DNA of 18,389 bases from Verrucomicrobia bacterium UBA4286 (lineage in GTDB: Bacteria > Verrucomicrobiota > Kiritimatiellia > RFP12 > UBA1067), in NCBI GenBank assembly GCA_002395905.1, contig DGVK01000042.1, forward strand, positions 1 through 18,389. The letters are read 5' to 3'. Within the stretch, counting starts at the first letter, position 1. Each line of letters begins with the position of its first letter. The notes beneath the pieces were generated by a model. The model searched no databases, had not been told where the DNA came from, and saw only the letters and a program-made list of their open reading frames with translations. The translations under genes and the position numbers were made by a program. Positions 1 through 6,790 of the stretch are shown in pieces.

Positions 1-239
1 AGGCGATGGGCGTGAAGGGCGTCGACAAGATGACTGTGACCGAATACCGCAAGGCCGCTATCGCCGCGGTTGAGAAGCTCGCCAAGGATGTCGGCATCCC
101 GCCGAACCTCAAGGGCGTTCTCAAGAAGGAGGACGTAAAGTTCCTCTCCGAGTCGGCCTACGCCGACGCGTGCCGTCCGGGCAATCCGCGCGACTGCACG
201 GTCAAAGACATCGAGAAACTCTATCTCTCGCTGATTTAA
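1..239 (+). CDS. Iron-containing alcohol dehydrogenase, C-terminal end (partial)
   Basis: The reading frame is open at the left edge and ends at TAA 237-239, so only about the last 78 residues are present. They match the end of the group III (iron-activated) alcohol dehydrogenases, such as lactaldehyde/1,2-propanediol and butanol dehydrogenases: an AIAAVEKLAKDVGIP helix, then a lysine-rich turn, then ADACRPGNPRDCTVKDIEKLY, which corresponds to the family's usual ADACTPGNPRxxxxEEI ending. These enzymes reduce aldehydes with NAD(P)H in the cytoplasm. The catalytic and metal-binding parts lie outside the window, so the substrate cannot be judged. The stop codon overlaps the next start by one base (TAATG), suggesting co-transcription with the methyltransferase gene. 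Confidence 0.85.
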   Translation, partial: AMGVKGVDKMTVTEYRKAAIAAVEKLAKDVGIPPNLKGVLKKEDVKFLSESAYADACRPGNPRDCTVKDIEKLYLSLI

Positions 240-1021
240 TGGCGCATCCGCACCATAAAGGACCGCGCGAGATGGTCTCCGGCGGGGAGTGGCTCTACGG
301 CCGCAACCCCGTCGAAGAGGCTCTCGCGGCTGGACGCCGCACGGCGAGCGAGATCGTTCTGCCTCCGGCGTTCCCCGATGAAGACGACCAGATAGCCCGC
401 ATACGCGACGAGGCTCACGCGCGCCATCTGGTCGTTCGCACTATGGAGCGCGCCCAGCTCGACAAGCTCACGCGCTTCGGCCACCATCAGGGCGTCGCGC
501 TCAAGACGACGGGTTATCCGTATGTCGGCTTCGAAGAGATTCTGCGCGACGTCCATGAAGACGGGAACGCGCTCGTCGTCGTTCTCGACCATCTTGAAGA
601 CCCTCAGAACGTCGGATCGATCCTGCGCACGGCGTGCGCCGTCGGCGCGACCGGCGTCGTCATCCCCGAAGACCGCGCGTGCGGCATAACGCCTGCGGCG
701 GTCCGCGCCTCGGCTGGAGGCGCCGAGCATCTGAAGGTCGCGCACGTCGTGAACGTGGTGCGCGCGATGAAGGACCTCAAAGATGCCGGGCTTTGGTTCA
801 CAGGCCTCGACTTCGGCGATGACTCCAGACCCTACACCGAAATCGACTTCAAGGGGCGCGTCGGCCTTGTCGTCGGCGCGGAGGGCGCGGGAATGTCGCG
901 CCTCGTGAGGGAGACGTGCGACTTCATCGCCGAGCTGCCCATGCCAGGCGGTTTCGAGTCGCTCAACGCAGGCGTCGCGGCGGCCGTCGCGATGTATGAG
1001 ATTCTAAGGCAGCGCGCATAG
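239..1021 (+). CDS. rlmB: 23S rRNA 2'-O-ribose methyltransferase, TrmH/RlmB family (SPOUT)
   Basis: This 260-residue protein should transfer a methyl group from S-adenosylmethionine to a ribose 2'-OH in rRNA (23S G2251 for true RlmB). Residues 17-90 form the small substrate-binding domain, beginning with LYGRNPVEEAL as in RlmB. The SPOUT knot follows: motif 1 NVGSILRTA (124-132, with N124 and R130), motif 2 VVGAEGAGMSR (211-221) and motif 3 LPMPGG..SLN..VAAAVAMYE (233-254). The ATG at 239 is chosen because it overlaps the upstream TAA. The frame stays open upstream to 170, but that part overlaps the dehydrogenase, and a start at 272 would also be possible. Length is normal for the family. Distinguishing RlmB from a tRNA TrmH paralogue rests on the N-terminal domain and is probable rather than certain. 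Confidence 0.88.
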   Translation: MAHPHHKGPREMVSGGEWLYGRNPVEEALAAGRRTASEIVLPPAFPDEDDQIARIRDEAHARHLVVRTMERAQLDKLTRFGHHQGVALKTTGYPYVGFEEILRDVHEDGNALVVVLDHLEDPQNVGSILRTACAVGATGVVIPEDRACGITPAAVRASAGGAEHLKVAHVVNVVRAMKDLKDAGLWFTGLDFGDDSRPYTEIDFKGRVGLVVGAEGAGMSRLVRETCDFIAELPMPGGFESLNAGVAAAVAMYEILRQRA

Positions 1022-1034
1022 CCGTGCGGAGATT

Positions 1035-1043
1035 TGATATAAT
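1035..1043 (+). promoter_or_regulatory. Extended -10 promoter for nagA
   Basis: TGATATAAT is a consensus -10 hexamer (1038-1043) with the upstream TG of an extended -10. No recognisable -35 hexamer lies 16-18 bases upstream. Transcription would start near 1050, giving a leader of about 30 bases. The AAGGAG at 1065-1070 is a good ribosome binding site nine bases before the nagA ATG. Confidence 0.6.
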
Positions 1044-1079
1044 TACACCACAACCAGAAACAACAAGGAGCTAGTCGAC

Positions 1080-2237
1080 ATGCAGAAGACAGTCATAAAG
1101 AACGCCCACGTGATTTCGCCCGACGTCGACCTCGTCGGCGCTACGATCGTGGTCGAAGGAAAGAAGATTACACAGGTCACGACGAAGAAGGTGTCCGAGA
1201 AGGGCGCGTCTACGATCGTGGACGTCAAAGGCCAGTATGTAATGCCGGGCTTCATCGACGTCCACACCCATGGCGCGCTTACCTACGACTTCTGCGATCC
1301 CGATCCACAGGCGGTGTTCAAACTGGCCGAGGCCAAGCTCGCCGAGGGCGTGACGACGGTCCTCCCGACGACGCTCACCGTCTCTCACGAGGAGCTTGTT
1401 GTCGCGGCGAAGAACGCCAAGGCCTATGTCGAGGCAGGTTCGCCGTTCGCGAAGGTTCCCGGCATCCATCTCGAAGGGCCGTTCATCAATGTGAAGTGCT
1501 GCGGCGCGCAGAACCCGAAGTTCGTCCGCAAGCCCGAGATCAAGGAGGTGAAGGAGATCAACAAGATCTTCCCCGTCAAGCAGATATCCTACGCGGTCGA
1601 GACCGAGGGCGGCGCGAAGTTCGCCAAGGAGTGCATCAAGATGGGCGTCGTTCCGAGCTGCGGCCACACAGGCGCGAAGCTCGCCGACCTCATGCCGGCC
1701 TACAAGAACGGCCTCAGGCACATGACGCATTTCTGCAACCAGATGACGCCTCTGCACCATCGCGAGATCGGCATGGTCGGCGCGGGCTTCCTTATTGAAG
1801 ACCTCAACACCGAAGTGATCTGCGACAAGATACATCTCTGCCCCGACATGCTCAAGCTCATCTTCACGCGCCGCAGCCTTGCGCACGTGCAGATGATCAC
1901 AGACTCGCTCAGGTGCTCCCACTGCAAAGACGGCTATGCCTTCCAGATGGGCGGCCTGGATGTCCTGCTCAAGGACGGCGAGGCGCGTCTCGTCAAGGGC
2001 GGCAACCTCGCGGGCTCTACGCTCTGGATGGGGATGGGGCTCAAGAACGTCCACGACGTCACCGGCATTCCGCTCAAGGATCTCGTCCGCACGACCTCGT
2101 GGAACCAGGCCATCGAGTTCGGCTGGGGCCGCGAGCTCGGCAAGGTCGAGAAAGGCTTCACCGCCGATCTGGTTGTGATAAATCCGCGCAGCTGGAAGCC
2201 GTCGGCCGTGTTCGTTGACGGCGAGCAGCGGATATGA
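1080..2237 (+). CDS. nagA: N-acetylglucosamine-6-phosphate deacetylase
   Basis: This 385-residue amidohydrolase removes the acetyl group from GlcNAc-6-phosphate, giving glucosamine-6-phosphate and acetate, a cytoplasmic step in amino-sugar use and cell-wall recycling. Visible signatures are GFIDVHTHG (H62, H64), GIHLEGPF (E132), CGHTGA (H196), HMTHFCNQMTPLHHRE (H217), CDKIH (H252) and the catalytic MITDS (D275). The C-terminal GGNLAGSTL and the GxADLVVI strand are also typical. The HxH pair is intact, unlike the single-metal E. coli enzyme, so a two-metal site is possible. Length is normal. The ATG at 1080 follows AAGGAG with nine bases between. It has its own promoter and no nagB beside it, so it seems to be a single-gene unit. 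Confidence 0.93.
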   Translation: MQKTVIKNAHVISPDVDLVGATIVVEGKKITQVTTKKVSEKGASTIVDVKGQYVMPGFIDVHTHGALTYDFCDPDPQAVFKLAEAKLAEGVTTVLPTTLTVSHEELVVAAKNAKAYVEAGSPFAKVPGIHLEGPFINVKCCGAQNPKFVRKPEIKEVKEINKIFPVKQISYAVETEGGAKFAKECIKMGVVPSCGHTGAKLADLMPAYKNGLRHMTHFCNQMTPLHHREIGMVGAGFLIEDLNTEVICDKIHLCPDMLKLIFTRRSLAHVQMITDSLRCSHCKDGYAFQMGGLDVLLKDGEARLVKGGNLAGSTLWMGMGLKNVHDVTGIPLKDLVRTTSWNQAIEFGWGRELGKVEKGFTADLVVINPRSWKPSAVFVDGEQRI

Positions 2238-2243
2238 TATACT
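2215..2243 (+). promoter_or_regulatory. Sigma70-type promoter of tRNA-Ser, partly inside nagA
   Basis: TTGACG (2215-2220) and TATACT (2238-2243) are separated by exactly 17 bases, and a TG (2235-2236) makes the -10 extended. The -35 lies in the last codons of nagA and the -10 starts directly after its TGA. Transcription would begin near 2250, leaving a short 5' leader before the tRNA at 2264. This is the best-matching promoter in the window. Confidence 0.75.
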
Positions 2244-2263
2244 ACACGCTGTTTTGACGATTA

Positions 2264-2356
<93 letters not shown>

Positions 2357-2370
2357 TCAGCGGTTCAAAG

Positions 2371-2400
2371 ACTCCCGAGGCAGAAGCCCCGGGAGTTTTT
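2371..2400 (+). terminator. Rho-independent terminator after tRNA-Ser
   Basis: ACTCCCG (2371-2377) pairs with CGGGAGT (2390-2396). GGC/GCC inside extends the stem to an AGAA loop, and TTTTT follows (2396-2400). It lies 14 bases after the tRNA CCA end and before the tyrS promoter, so it should separate the two transcripts. Confidence 0.85.
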
Positions 2401-2438
2401 GATATCCTGGACATGCGCAAGCGCGATGTGACGATATA

Positions 2439-2447
2439 TGCTATAAT
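2439..2447 (+). promoter_or_regulatory. Extended -10 promoter immediately before tyrS
   Basis: TGCTATAAT is a consensus extended -10 (hexamer 2442-2447). Only nine bases separate it from the tyrS ATG at 2457, so normal initiation about seven bases downstream would start the mRNA at or within a few bases of the start codon. No -35 match is seen 16-18 bases upstream. There is no Shine-Dalgarno sequence, as expected for a leaderless or nearly leaderless mRNA. Confidence 0.6.
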
Positions 2448-2456
2448 ACACTGCGT

Positions 2457-3716
2457 ATGAAGCTTATCGAAGAACTGAAGGAACGGGGGCTCATCGACGC
2501 CCTCACCGACCCTGCGATCGCCGAGGCGCTCGACAGCCCCGTGACGCTTTACTGCGGCTTTGATCCGAGCGCACGCTCGCTGCAGGCCGGGAACCTCGTC
2601 TCCATAATGGTGCTGAGGCGCTTCCAGCAGGCCGGCCACAAGGTTATCGCTCTTGTCGGCGGCGCGACCGGCCTCATCGGAGATCCCAGCGGCAAGAGCG
2701 CCGAGCGCAACATGCTTACCGTGGAGCAGGTCGCCGAGAACAAGAAAGGCATACGCGAAAACCTTTCGCGCATACTAGACTTCGACGGGCCGAACCCCGC
2801 CGTGATGGTCGACAACTACGACTGGTACAGCGGCACGAGCGCCATTGAATTCCTGCGCGACATAGCAATAAACTTCCGCGTGCCGCAGATGCTCGCGAAG
2901 GAGAGCGTGAAGAAGCGTCTTGAGGCGAGCGAAGGCGCGCTCACCTTTACGGAGTTCAGCTACCAGATACTTCAGGGCAACGACTTCCTCCATCTTTTCG
3001 ACAGCTACGGCTGCACGCTCGAGGTCGGCGGCGCGGACCAGTGGGGCAACATAACAGCCGGCACCGATCTCGTCCACCGTATGCGCGGCAAGACGGCTTT
3101 CGGTCTCACATTCCCGCTTCTTCTCGACTCCACCGGGCGCAAGTTCGGCAAGTCCGAAGGGAACGCCCTCTTCCTCGACGCCTCGATGACGAGCGAGTAC
3201 GACTGGTACCAGTACTTCCTGCGCGCGGCCGATGCGGATGTCATACGCTACCTCAAGGTGTTTTCTATGCGCTCCCTTGACGAGATAGCCGAGCTTGAGG
3301 CGCAGATGAAGGCGAATCCGGAGGCGCGAATCCCCCAAAAGGCGCTCGCCGAGGAGCTTACGCGCCTTGTTCACGGCGAGGAAGGCCTCAAGAAGGCGCT
3401 CGGTGCGACGCAGACTCTCTTCGGGGGCGACGTCACGGGTCGCAGCGCCGCAGAACTCGAAACCATTTTCAAGGATGTGAAGTCCGCCGAGATGCCGAAG
3501 GCAGAAGTCGTCGGCAGGAGCGTCTGGGCGGTAGCTGCGGCGGCCGGGATGTTCAAGTCCAACGGCGAGGCGCGCCGCATGGCTGCGCAGGGAGGCCTCT
3601 CGCTCAACGGCGCGAAGGTCGACGACAGGCGCGTCTTCGACGAATCCGACCTCATCGACGGCCGCGTGGCAATACTGCGCCAGGGCAAGAAGAACAACTT
3701 TCTGATCAAGGTCTGA
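2457..3716 (+). CDS. tyrS: Tyrosyl-tRNA synthetase (variant HIGH motif)
   Basis: This 419-residue class Ic synthetase charges tRNA-Tyr in the cytoplasm. It aligns by eye along its whole length with bacterial TyrRS: LYCGFDPSA near residue 31, LVGGATGLIGDPSGK (67-80), SFTEFSYxxLQG-type helix, VGGADQWGNI, KFGKSEG (229-235, the KMSKS equivalent), LTRLVHGEEG, and a C-terminal S4-like RNA-binding domain ending in LRQGKKNNFLIKV. The HIGH tetrapeptide is replaced by QAGN (residues 43-46), so both usual histidines are absent; see findings. The start is fixed by the MKLIEELKERGLI opening, which matches the family. It begins a tight plus-strand run with lptF/G, lpxA, murF and the oxidoreductase, and 11 bases separate it from the next ATG. 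Confidence 0.94.
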   Translation: MKLIEELKERGLIDALTDPAIAEALDSPVTLYCGFDPSARSLQAGNLVSIMVLRRFQQAGHKVIALVGGATGLIGDPSGKSAERNMLTVEQVAENKKGIRENLSRILDFDGPNPAVMVDNYDWYSGTSAIEFLRDIAINFRVPQMLAKESVKKRLEASEGALTFTEFSYQILQGNDFLHLFDSYGCTLEVGGADQWGNITAGTDLVHRMRGKTAFGLTFPLLLDSTGRKFGKSEGNALFLDASMTSEYDWYQYFLRAADADVIRYLKVFSMRSLDEIAELEAQMKANPEARIPQKALAEELTRLVHGEEGLKKALGATQTLFGGDVTGRSAAELETIFKDVKSAEMPKAEVVGRSVWAVAAAAGMFKSNGEARRMAAQGGLSLNGAKVDDRRVFDESDLIDGRVAILRQGKKNNFLIKV

Positions 3717-3727
3717 CAGCTTCGCCG

Positions 3728-4846
3728 ATGAAGACTATCGAGAGATACGTGTTCGGTTCGTTCCTTTCGAGCTTCACACTCGCGTTCCTCGTGCTTACCT
3801 TTGTGCTTACGATCGCGCTGATGGTGCAGATTGTGAGCTACATCCTGAGCGGTCTTCCTTTGAAGCTCGTCGGCGAGTTCGCGATGGTGAGCTTCCCCGA
3901 GACGCTCCAGTGGACGATGCCTCTGGCGCTTCTCGTGTCAAGCGTGCTAGTGTTCTCGCGCATGAGCGCCGACAGCGAAATCGCGGCGATGCGCGCATGC
4001 GGCGTGAATCTGCTGTCGGTCATGAAGTGGCCGATGGTCTTCGGCCTCATGTGTTCGCTTGTCGGTGTATATGTCAACAACGAGATCGTGCCTCGCGGCC
4101 ACGAACTGCGCCGTTCGCTCAAGGCCAAGGTGTCGGTCGACACCGGTCTTGACATCCTCGAGCCGGGGCGCGTCATAACCGACTTCCCCAAAATGAAGCT
4201 CTACTTCGGCGCCAAGGAGGGGAACTGGGTCTACGACCTCATCGTAATCGACTATTCCAACCCGAAGTTCGACCGCATGATAACGGCGTCTAAAGCGCTG
4301 GTCGAGAGCAGAGGGCGCGACATCTTCCTCGATCTCTACAACATGACGGTCGACCCCGTGGACGAGGATCATCAGTCCATGGCGCGCGCCAACAGGGCGC
4401 AGCACGTCGTGAAGGACGCGCTCAAGGAGTCGAAGTACAACAAGAAGGAGAAAGACCTGCGCCTGATGGAACTCGTCGACAGAATCAACAGATACCGCGC
4501 GCTTGTGAAGCAGATGAAAGGCGACAGCAAGGCCAAAGGCGTGGAGCGCAAGCTCCTTAAGCGCGACCTCTGCGAACTCAAGGTGGAGCTCTCGAAGAGG
4601 CTCGTCTTCGCGATGGCGTCGTTCTGCTTCGTGCTTGTCGGAATCCCGCTCGGCATCAAGGCCCAGCGCAAGGAGTCCACTGTCGGCATGGCGATCGCCC
4701 TCGGCGTGTCGCTCGGCTACTACCTTATCGTGATCCTCATGCTGAGCCTTCACAAGAACTACTCGCTTCACCCCGAAATCCTGATATGGTCGGCCGTGCT
4801 CGCCTGCCTGCTGCTGGCGTCGCGGCTCATACCCAAAAACCTCTGA
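3728..4846 (+). CDS. LptF/LptG (YjgP/YjgQ) family LPS export permease
   Basis: This 372-residue inner-membrane protein resembles one of the two permease subunits of the LptB2FG ABC exporter, which extracts lipopolysaccharide from the inner membrane and passes it to LptC/LptA. Six membrane segments are visible at roughly residues 12-38, 57-77, 101-119, 291-311, 317-342 and 349-366, with a periplasmic domain between the third and fourth. Typical features are SADSEIxAMRACGVN after the second segment and KRLVFAMASFCFVLVGIPLGI at the fourth. The stretch from about 235 to 290 before segment four is highly charged. LptF and LptG cannot be separated by eye; one subunit is present and the partner and LptB are not in the window. 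It sits between tyrS and lpxA with short gaps, fitting co-expression with lipid A synthesis. Confidence 0.85.
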   Translation: MKTIERYVFGSFLSSFTLAFLVLTFVLTIALMVQIVSYILSGLPLKLVGEFAMVSFPETLQWTMPLALLVSSVLVFSRMSADSEIAAMRACGVNLLSVMKWPMVFGLMCSLVGVYVNNEIVPRGHELRRSLKAKVSVDTGLDILEPGRVITDFPKMKLYFGAKEGNWVYDLIVIDYSNPKFDRMITASKALVESRGRDIFLDLYNMTVDPVDEDHQSMARANRAQHVVKDALKESKYNKKEKDLRLMELVDRINRYRALVKQMKGDSKAKGVERKLLKRDLCELKVELSKRLVFAMASFCFVLVGIPLGIKAQRKESTVGMAIALGVSLGYYLIVILMLSLHKNYSLHPEILIWSAVLACLLLASRLIPKNL

Positions 4847-4866
4847 CTTCCAAAGGAGCCCGCACC

Positions 4867-5646
4867 ATGGCAAAGATACATCCAACAGCAATCGTCGAAG
4901 ACGGCGCCAAGCTCGGCGCTGACGTTGAAATCGGCCCGTATGCGCATGTCGGCCGCGATGTCGCGATAGGCGGCGGAACCGTCGTCATGCAGGGCGCGAT
5001 AGTCGACGGCCACACTACGATCGGTTCGAAGTGCCAGATATTCCCCTATGCGCTGATCGGCATGAAGACGCAGGACCTCAAGTACAAGGAAGGGTCCACA
5101 AGCTACGTCGAGATAGGCGACAGAACCGTGATACGCGAATTCGCGACAGTCCATCTCGGCACGGCCGACGGCGAAAAGACCGTGATCGGCAGCGACTGTC
5201 TCTTCATGGCCTACTGCCATGCGGCGCACGGCGTGATCCTGGGCGACCATGTGATATGCTCCAACTCGGTGCAGCTCGCGGGCGACGTGCATCTCCAGGA
5301 CTGGGCGATCGTCGGCGGATGCTCGGCGTCTCACCAGTTCTGCACCGTCGGCGCTCACGCGATGGTGGGCGGCATGTGCAAGATAAGGCAGGACTTCCCT
5401 CCATACATGCTCGGCGACATGGTGGACGGCGCGATGAAGGTAATCGGCCCGAACGTCGTCGGCCTCACGCGCCGCGGCTTCGCGAAGGACGTCATCCACG
5501 CGCTCAAGGAGGCCCACCGCTTCATCTACCGCGACGGCCTCAACAGGACGCAGGCGCTCGAACGCGTCGAGAACGACGTCGAGCAGTTCGACGAGATACG
5601 CCGCCTCGTCGCGTTCTACCGGCAGTCAACGCGCGGGGTGTCGTGA
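4867..5646 (+). CDS. lpxA: UDP-N-acetylglucosamine O-acyltransferase
   Basis: This 259-residue protein catalyses the first step of lipid A synthesis, moving a 3-hydroxyacyl chain from acyl carrier protein to UDP-GlcNAc. It shows the left-handed beta-helix hexapeptide repeats (IHPTAIV, VEIGPYA and so on), IGMKTQDLKY, VEIGDRTVIRE, and HAAH with His118 and His121 (the latter aligning with catalytic His125 of E. coli). GGCSASHQFCTVGAHAMVGG and LTRRGF follow, then a helical C-terminus ending FYRQSTRG, as in the family. The ATG at 4867 is chosen for the AAAGGAG at 4852-4858, eight bases before it; an in-frame start at 4786 would overlap lptF/G. The TGA overlaps the murF ATG by one base, so translation of the two is probably coupled. 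Confidence 0.95.
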   Translation: MAKIHPTAIVEDGAKLGADVEIGPYAHVGRDVAIGGGTVVMQGAIVDGHTTIGSKCQIFPYALIGMKTQDLKYKEGSTSYVEIGDRTVIREFATVHLGTADGEKTVIGSDCLFMAYCHAAHGVILGDHVICSNSVQLAGDVHLQDWAIVGGCSASHQFCTVGAHAMVGGMCKIRQDFPPYMLGDMVDGAMKVIGPNVVGLTRRGFAKDVIHALKEAHRFIYRDGLNRTQALERVENDVEQFDEIRRLVAFYRQSTRGVS

Positions 5647-6788
5647 TGGCTTTCGATTTCACCGGCGCGACTTTCGACTCGCGGCTCGTGAAGCCCGGTA
5701 TGCTCTTCATCGCTCTGAAGGGCGAAAAGGCCGACGGACACGACTTCATCCCGCAGGCCCGCGCCGCCGGCGCGGCGGGGATCGTCGACGGACAGGGCGA
5801 ACTTGACGCGCTCGCGCGCGACTACCGCCGTTCTCTGAAAGCCAAGGTCGTCGGCGTAACCGGTTCGGCGGGGAAGACGACCACCAAAGAGCTTGTTAAA
5901 ACGTTCCTCTCGACCGTCGGCAGGGTCCATGCCACGGAGGGCAACTACAACAATCATATAGGCGTGCCGCTTACGATTCTCAACTGTCCGAAGGACGCCG
6001 ACTTCCTCGTTCTCGAGATGGGATCGAACCATCCGGGCGAGATCGCGGCGTTGTGCGACGTTGCCGAGCCGGACTGCGCTATTGTCACGAATGTCGGGAC
6101 GGCCCATATGGAGTTCTTCGGTTCGCAGGACGGCATAGCCGAGGAAAAGGGGACTCTTCTGTCTCGCGCGAAGCTTTTCGGCGTCGTGTCTGGCGGCAAC
6201 GTGCGGCTTGAACGTCTGCGCGGAATGTGCAAAGGCGAGTTCATCGAGGTCGACCCGCGCCCGGCGTGGCTTGAAAAGGCGATGTCGCAGGTTCTCCCCG
6301 GGGCGCACAACGTTTCGAACGCCGCGCTCGCCTTCGCCGTCGCGGAACGTTTCGGCGCGACGCGCGAAGGGGCTGTGCAGGCGCTTGAAGGATTTGCGCT
6401 CCCCGGCGCGCGGTGGAGGAAAAGCGTCCGCGACGGCGTGACGTATATCGACGATTCCTACAACGCCAACCCTGATTCCATGATCGCCGCGCTTGACGCG
6501 TTCGCGTCGACGCCGTGCGACGGGAAGCACGTGGCGGTCCTCGGCGACATGTTAGAGCTCGGGCCGGCCGCCGCCGAAATGCACCGCCGCGTGTTCGAAC
6601 ACGCGATGAAGCTCGGGATACCGCTCGTCATCGGCGTCGGCGAGGAGAGCTCGAAGTGCATATGCCATCTCGCCTACAAGACGCTTGCGCCGCTCAAGAA
6701 GAAGTTTCGCCTGGACGTGTCGTCGGGCGACCTCGTCCTTCTCAAGGCGTCGCATTCCATGAATCTGAGTTCGCTCCTCGAGAATTGA
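5646..6788 (+). CDS. murF: UDP-N-acetylmuramoyl-tripeptide--D-alanyl-D-alanine ligase (compact)
   Basis: This 380-residue Mur ligase adds D-Ala-D-Ala to the UDP-MurNAc-tripeptide, the last cytoplasmic step of peptidoglycan precursor assembly. Signatures: TFDSRLVKPGMLFIALKG (9-26, the MurF N-terminal domain), ATP loop GVTGSAGKTTTKE (70-82), EGNYNNHIGVPLT (98-110), LEMGSNHPGEI (123-133), VTNVGTAHMEFFGS (147-160), IDDSYNANPDSM (268-279) and LGDMLELG (299-306). It is about 70 residues shorter than E. coli MurF (452): the N-terminal domain begins just before its first conserved motif and the central domain is trimmed after residue 175. The end GDLVLLKASHSM replaces the usual KGSRxM. The ATG is fixed by the 4-base ATGA overlap with lpxA. 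Confidence 0.93.
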   Translation: MAFDFTGATFDSRLVKPGMLFIALKGEKADGHDFIPQARAAGAAGIVDGQGELDALARDYRRSLKAKVVGVTGSAGKTTTKELVKTFLSTVGRVHATEGNYNNHIGVPLTILNCPKDADFLVLEMGSNHPGEIAALCDVAEPDCAIVTNVGTAHMEFFGSQDGIAEEKGTLLSRAKLFGVVSGGNVRLERLRGMCKGEFIEVDPRPAWLEKAMSQVLPGAHNVSNAALAFAVAERFGATREGAVQALEGFALPGARWRKSVRDGVTYIDDSYNANPDSMIAALDAFASTPCDGKHVAVLGDMLELGPAAAEMHRRVFEHAMKLGIPLVIGVGEESSKCICHLAYKTLAPLKKKFRLDVSSGDLVLLKASHSMNLSSLLEN

Positions 6789-6790
6789 CG

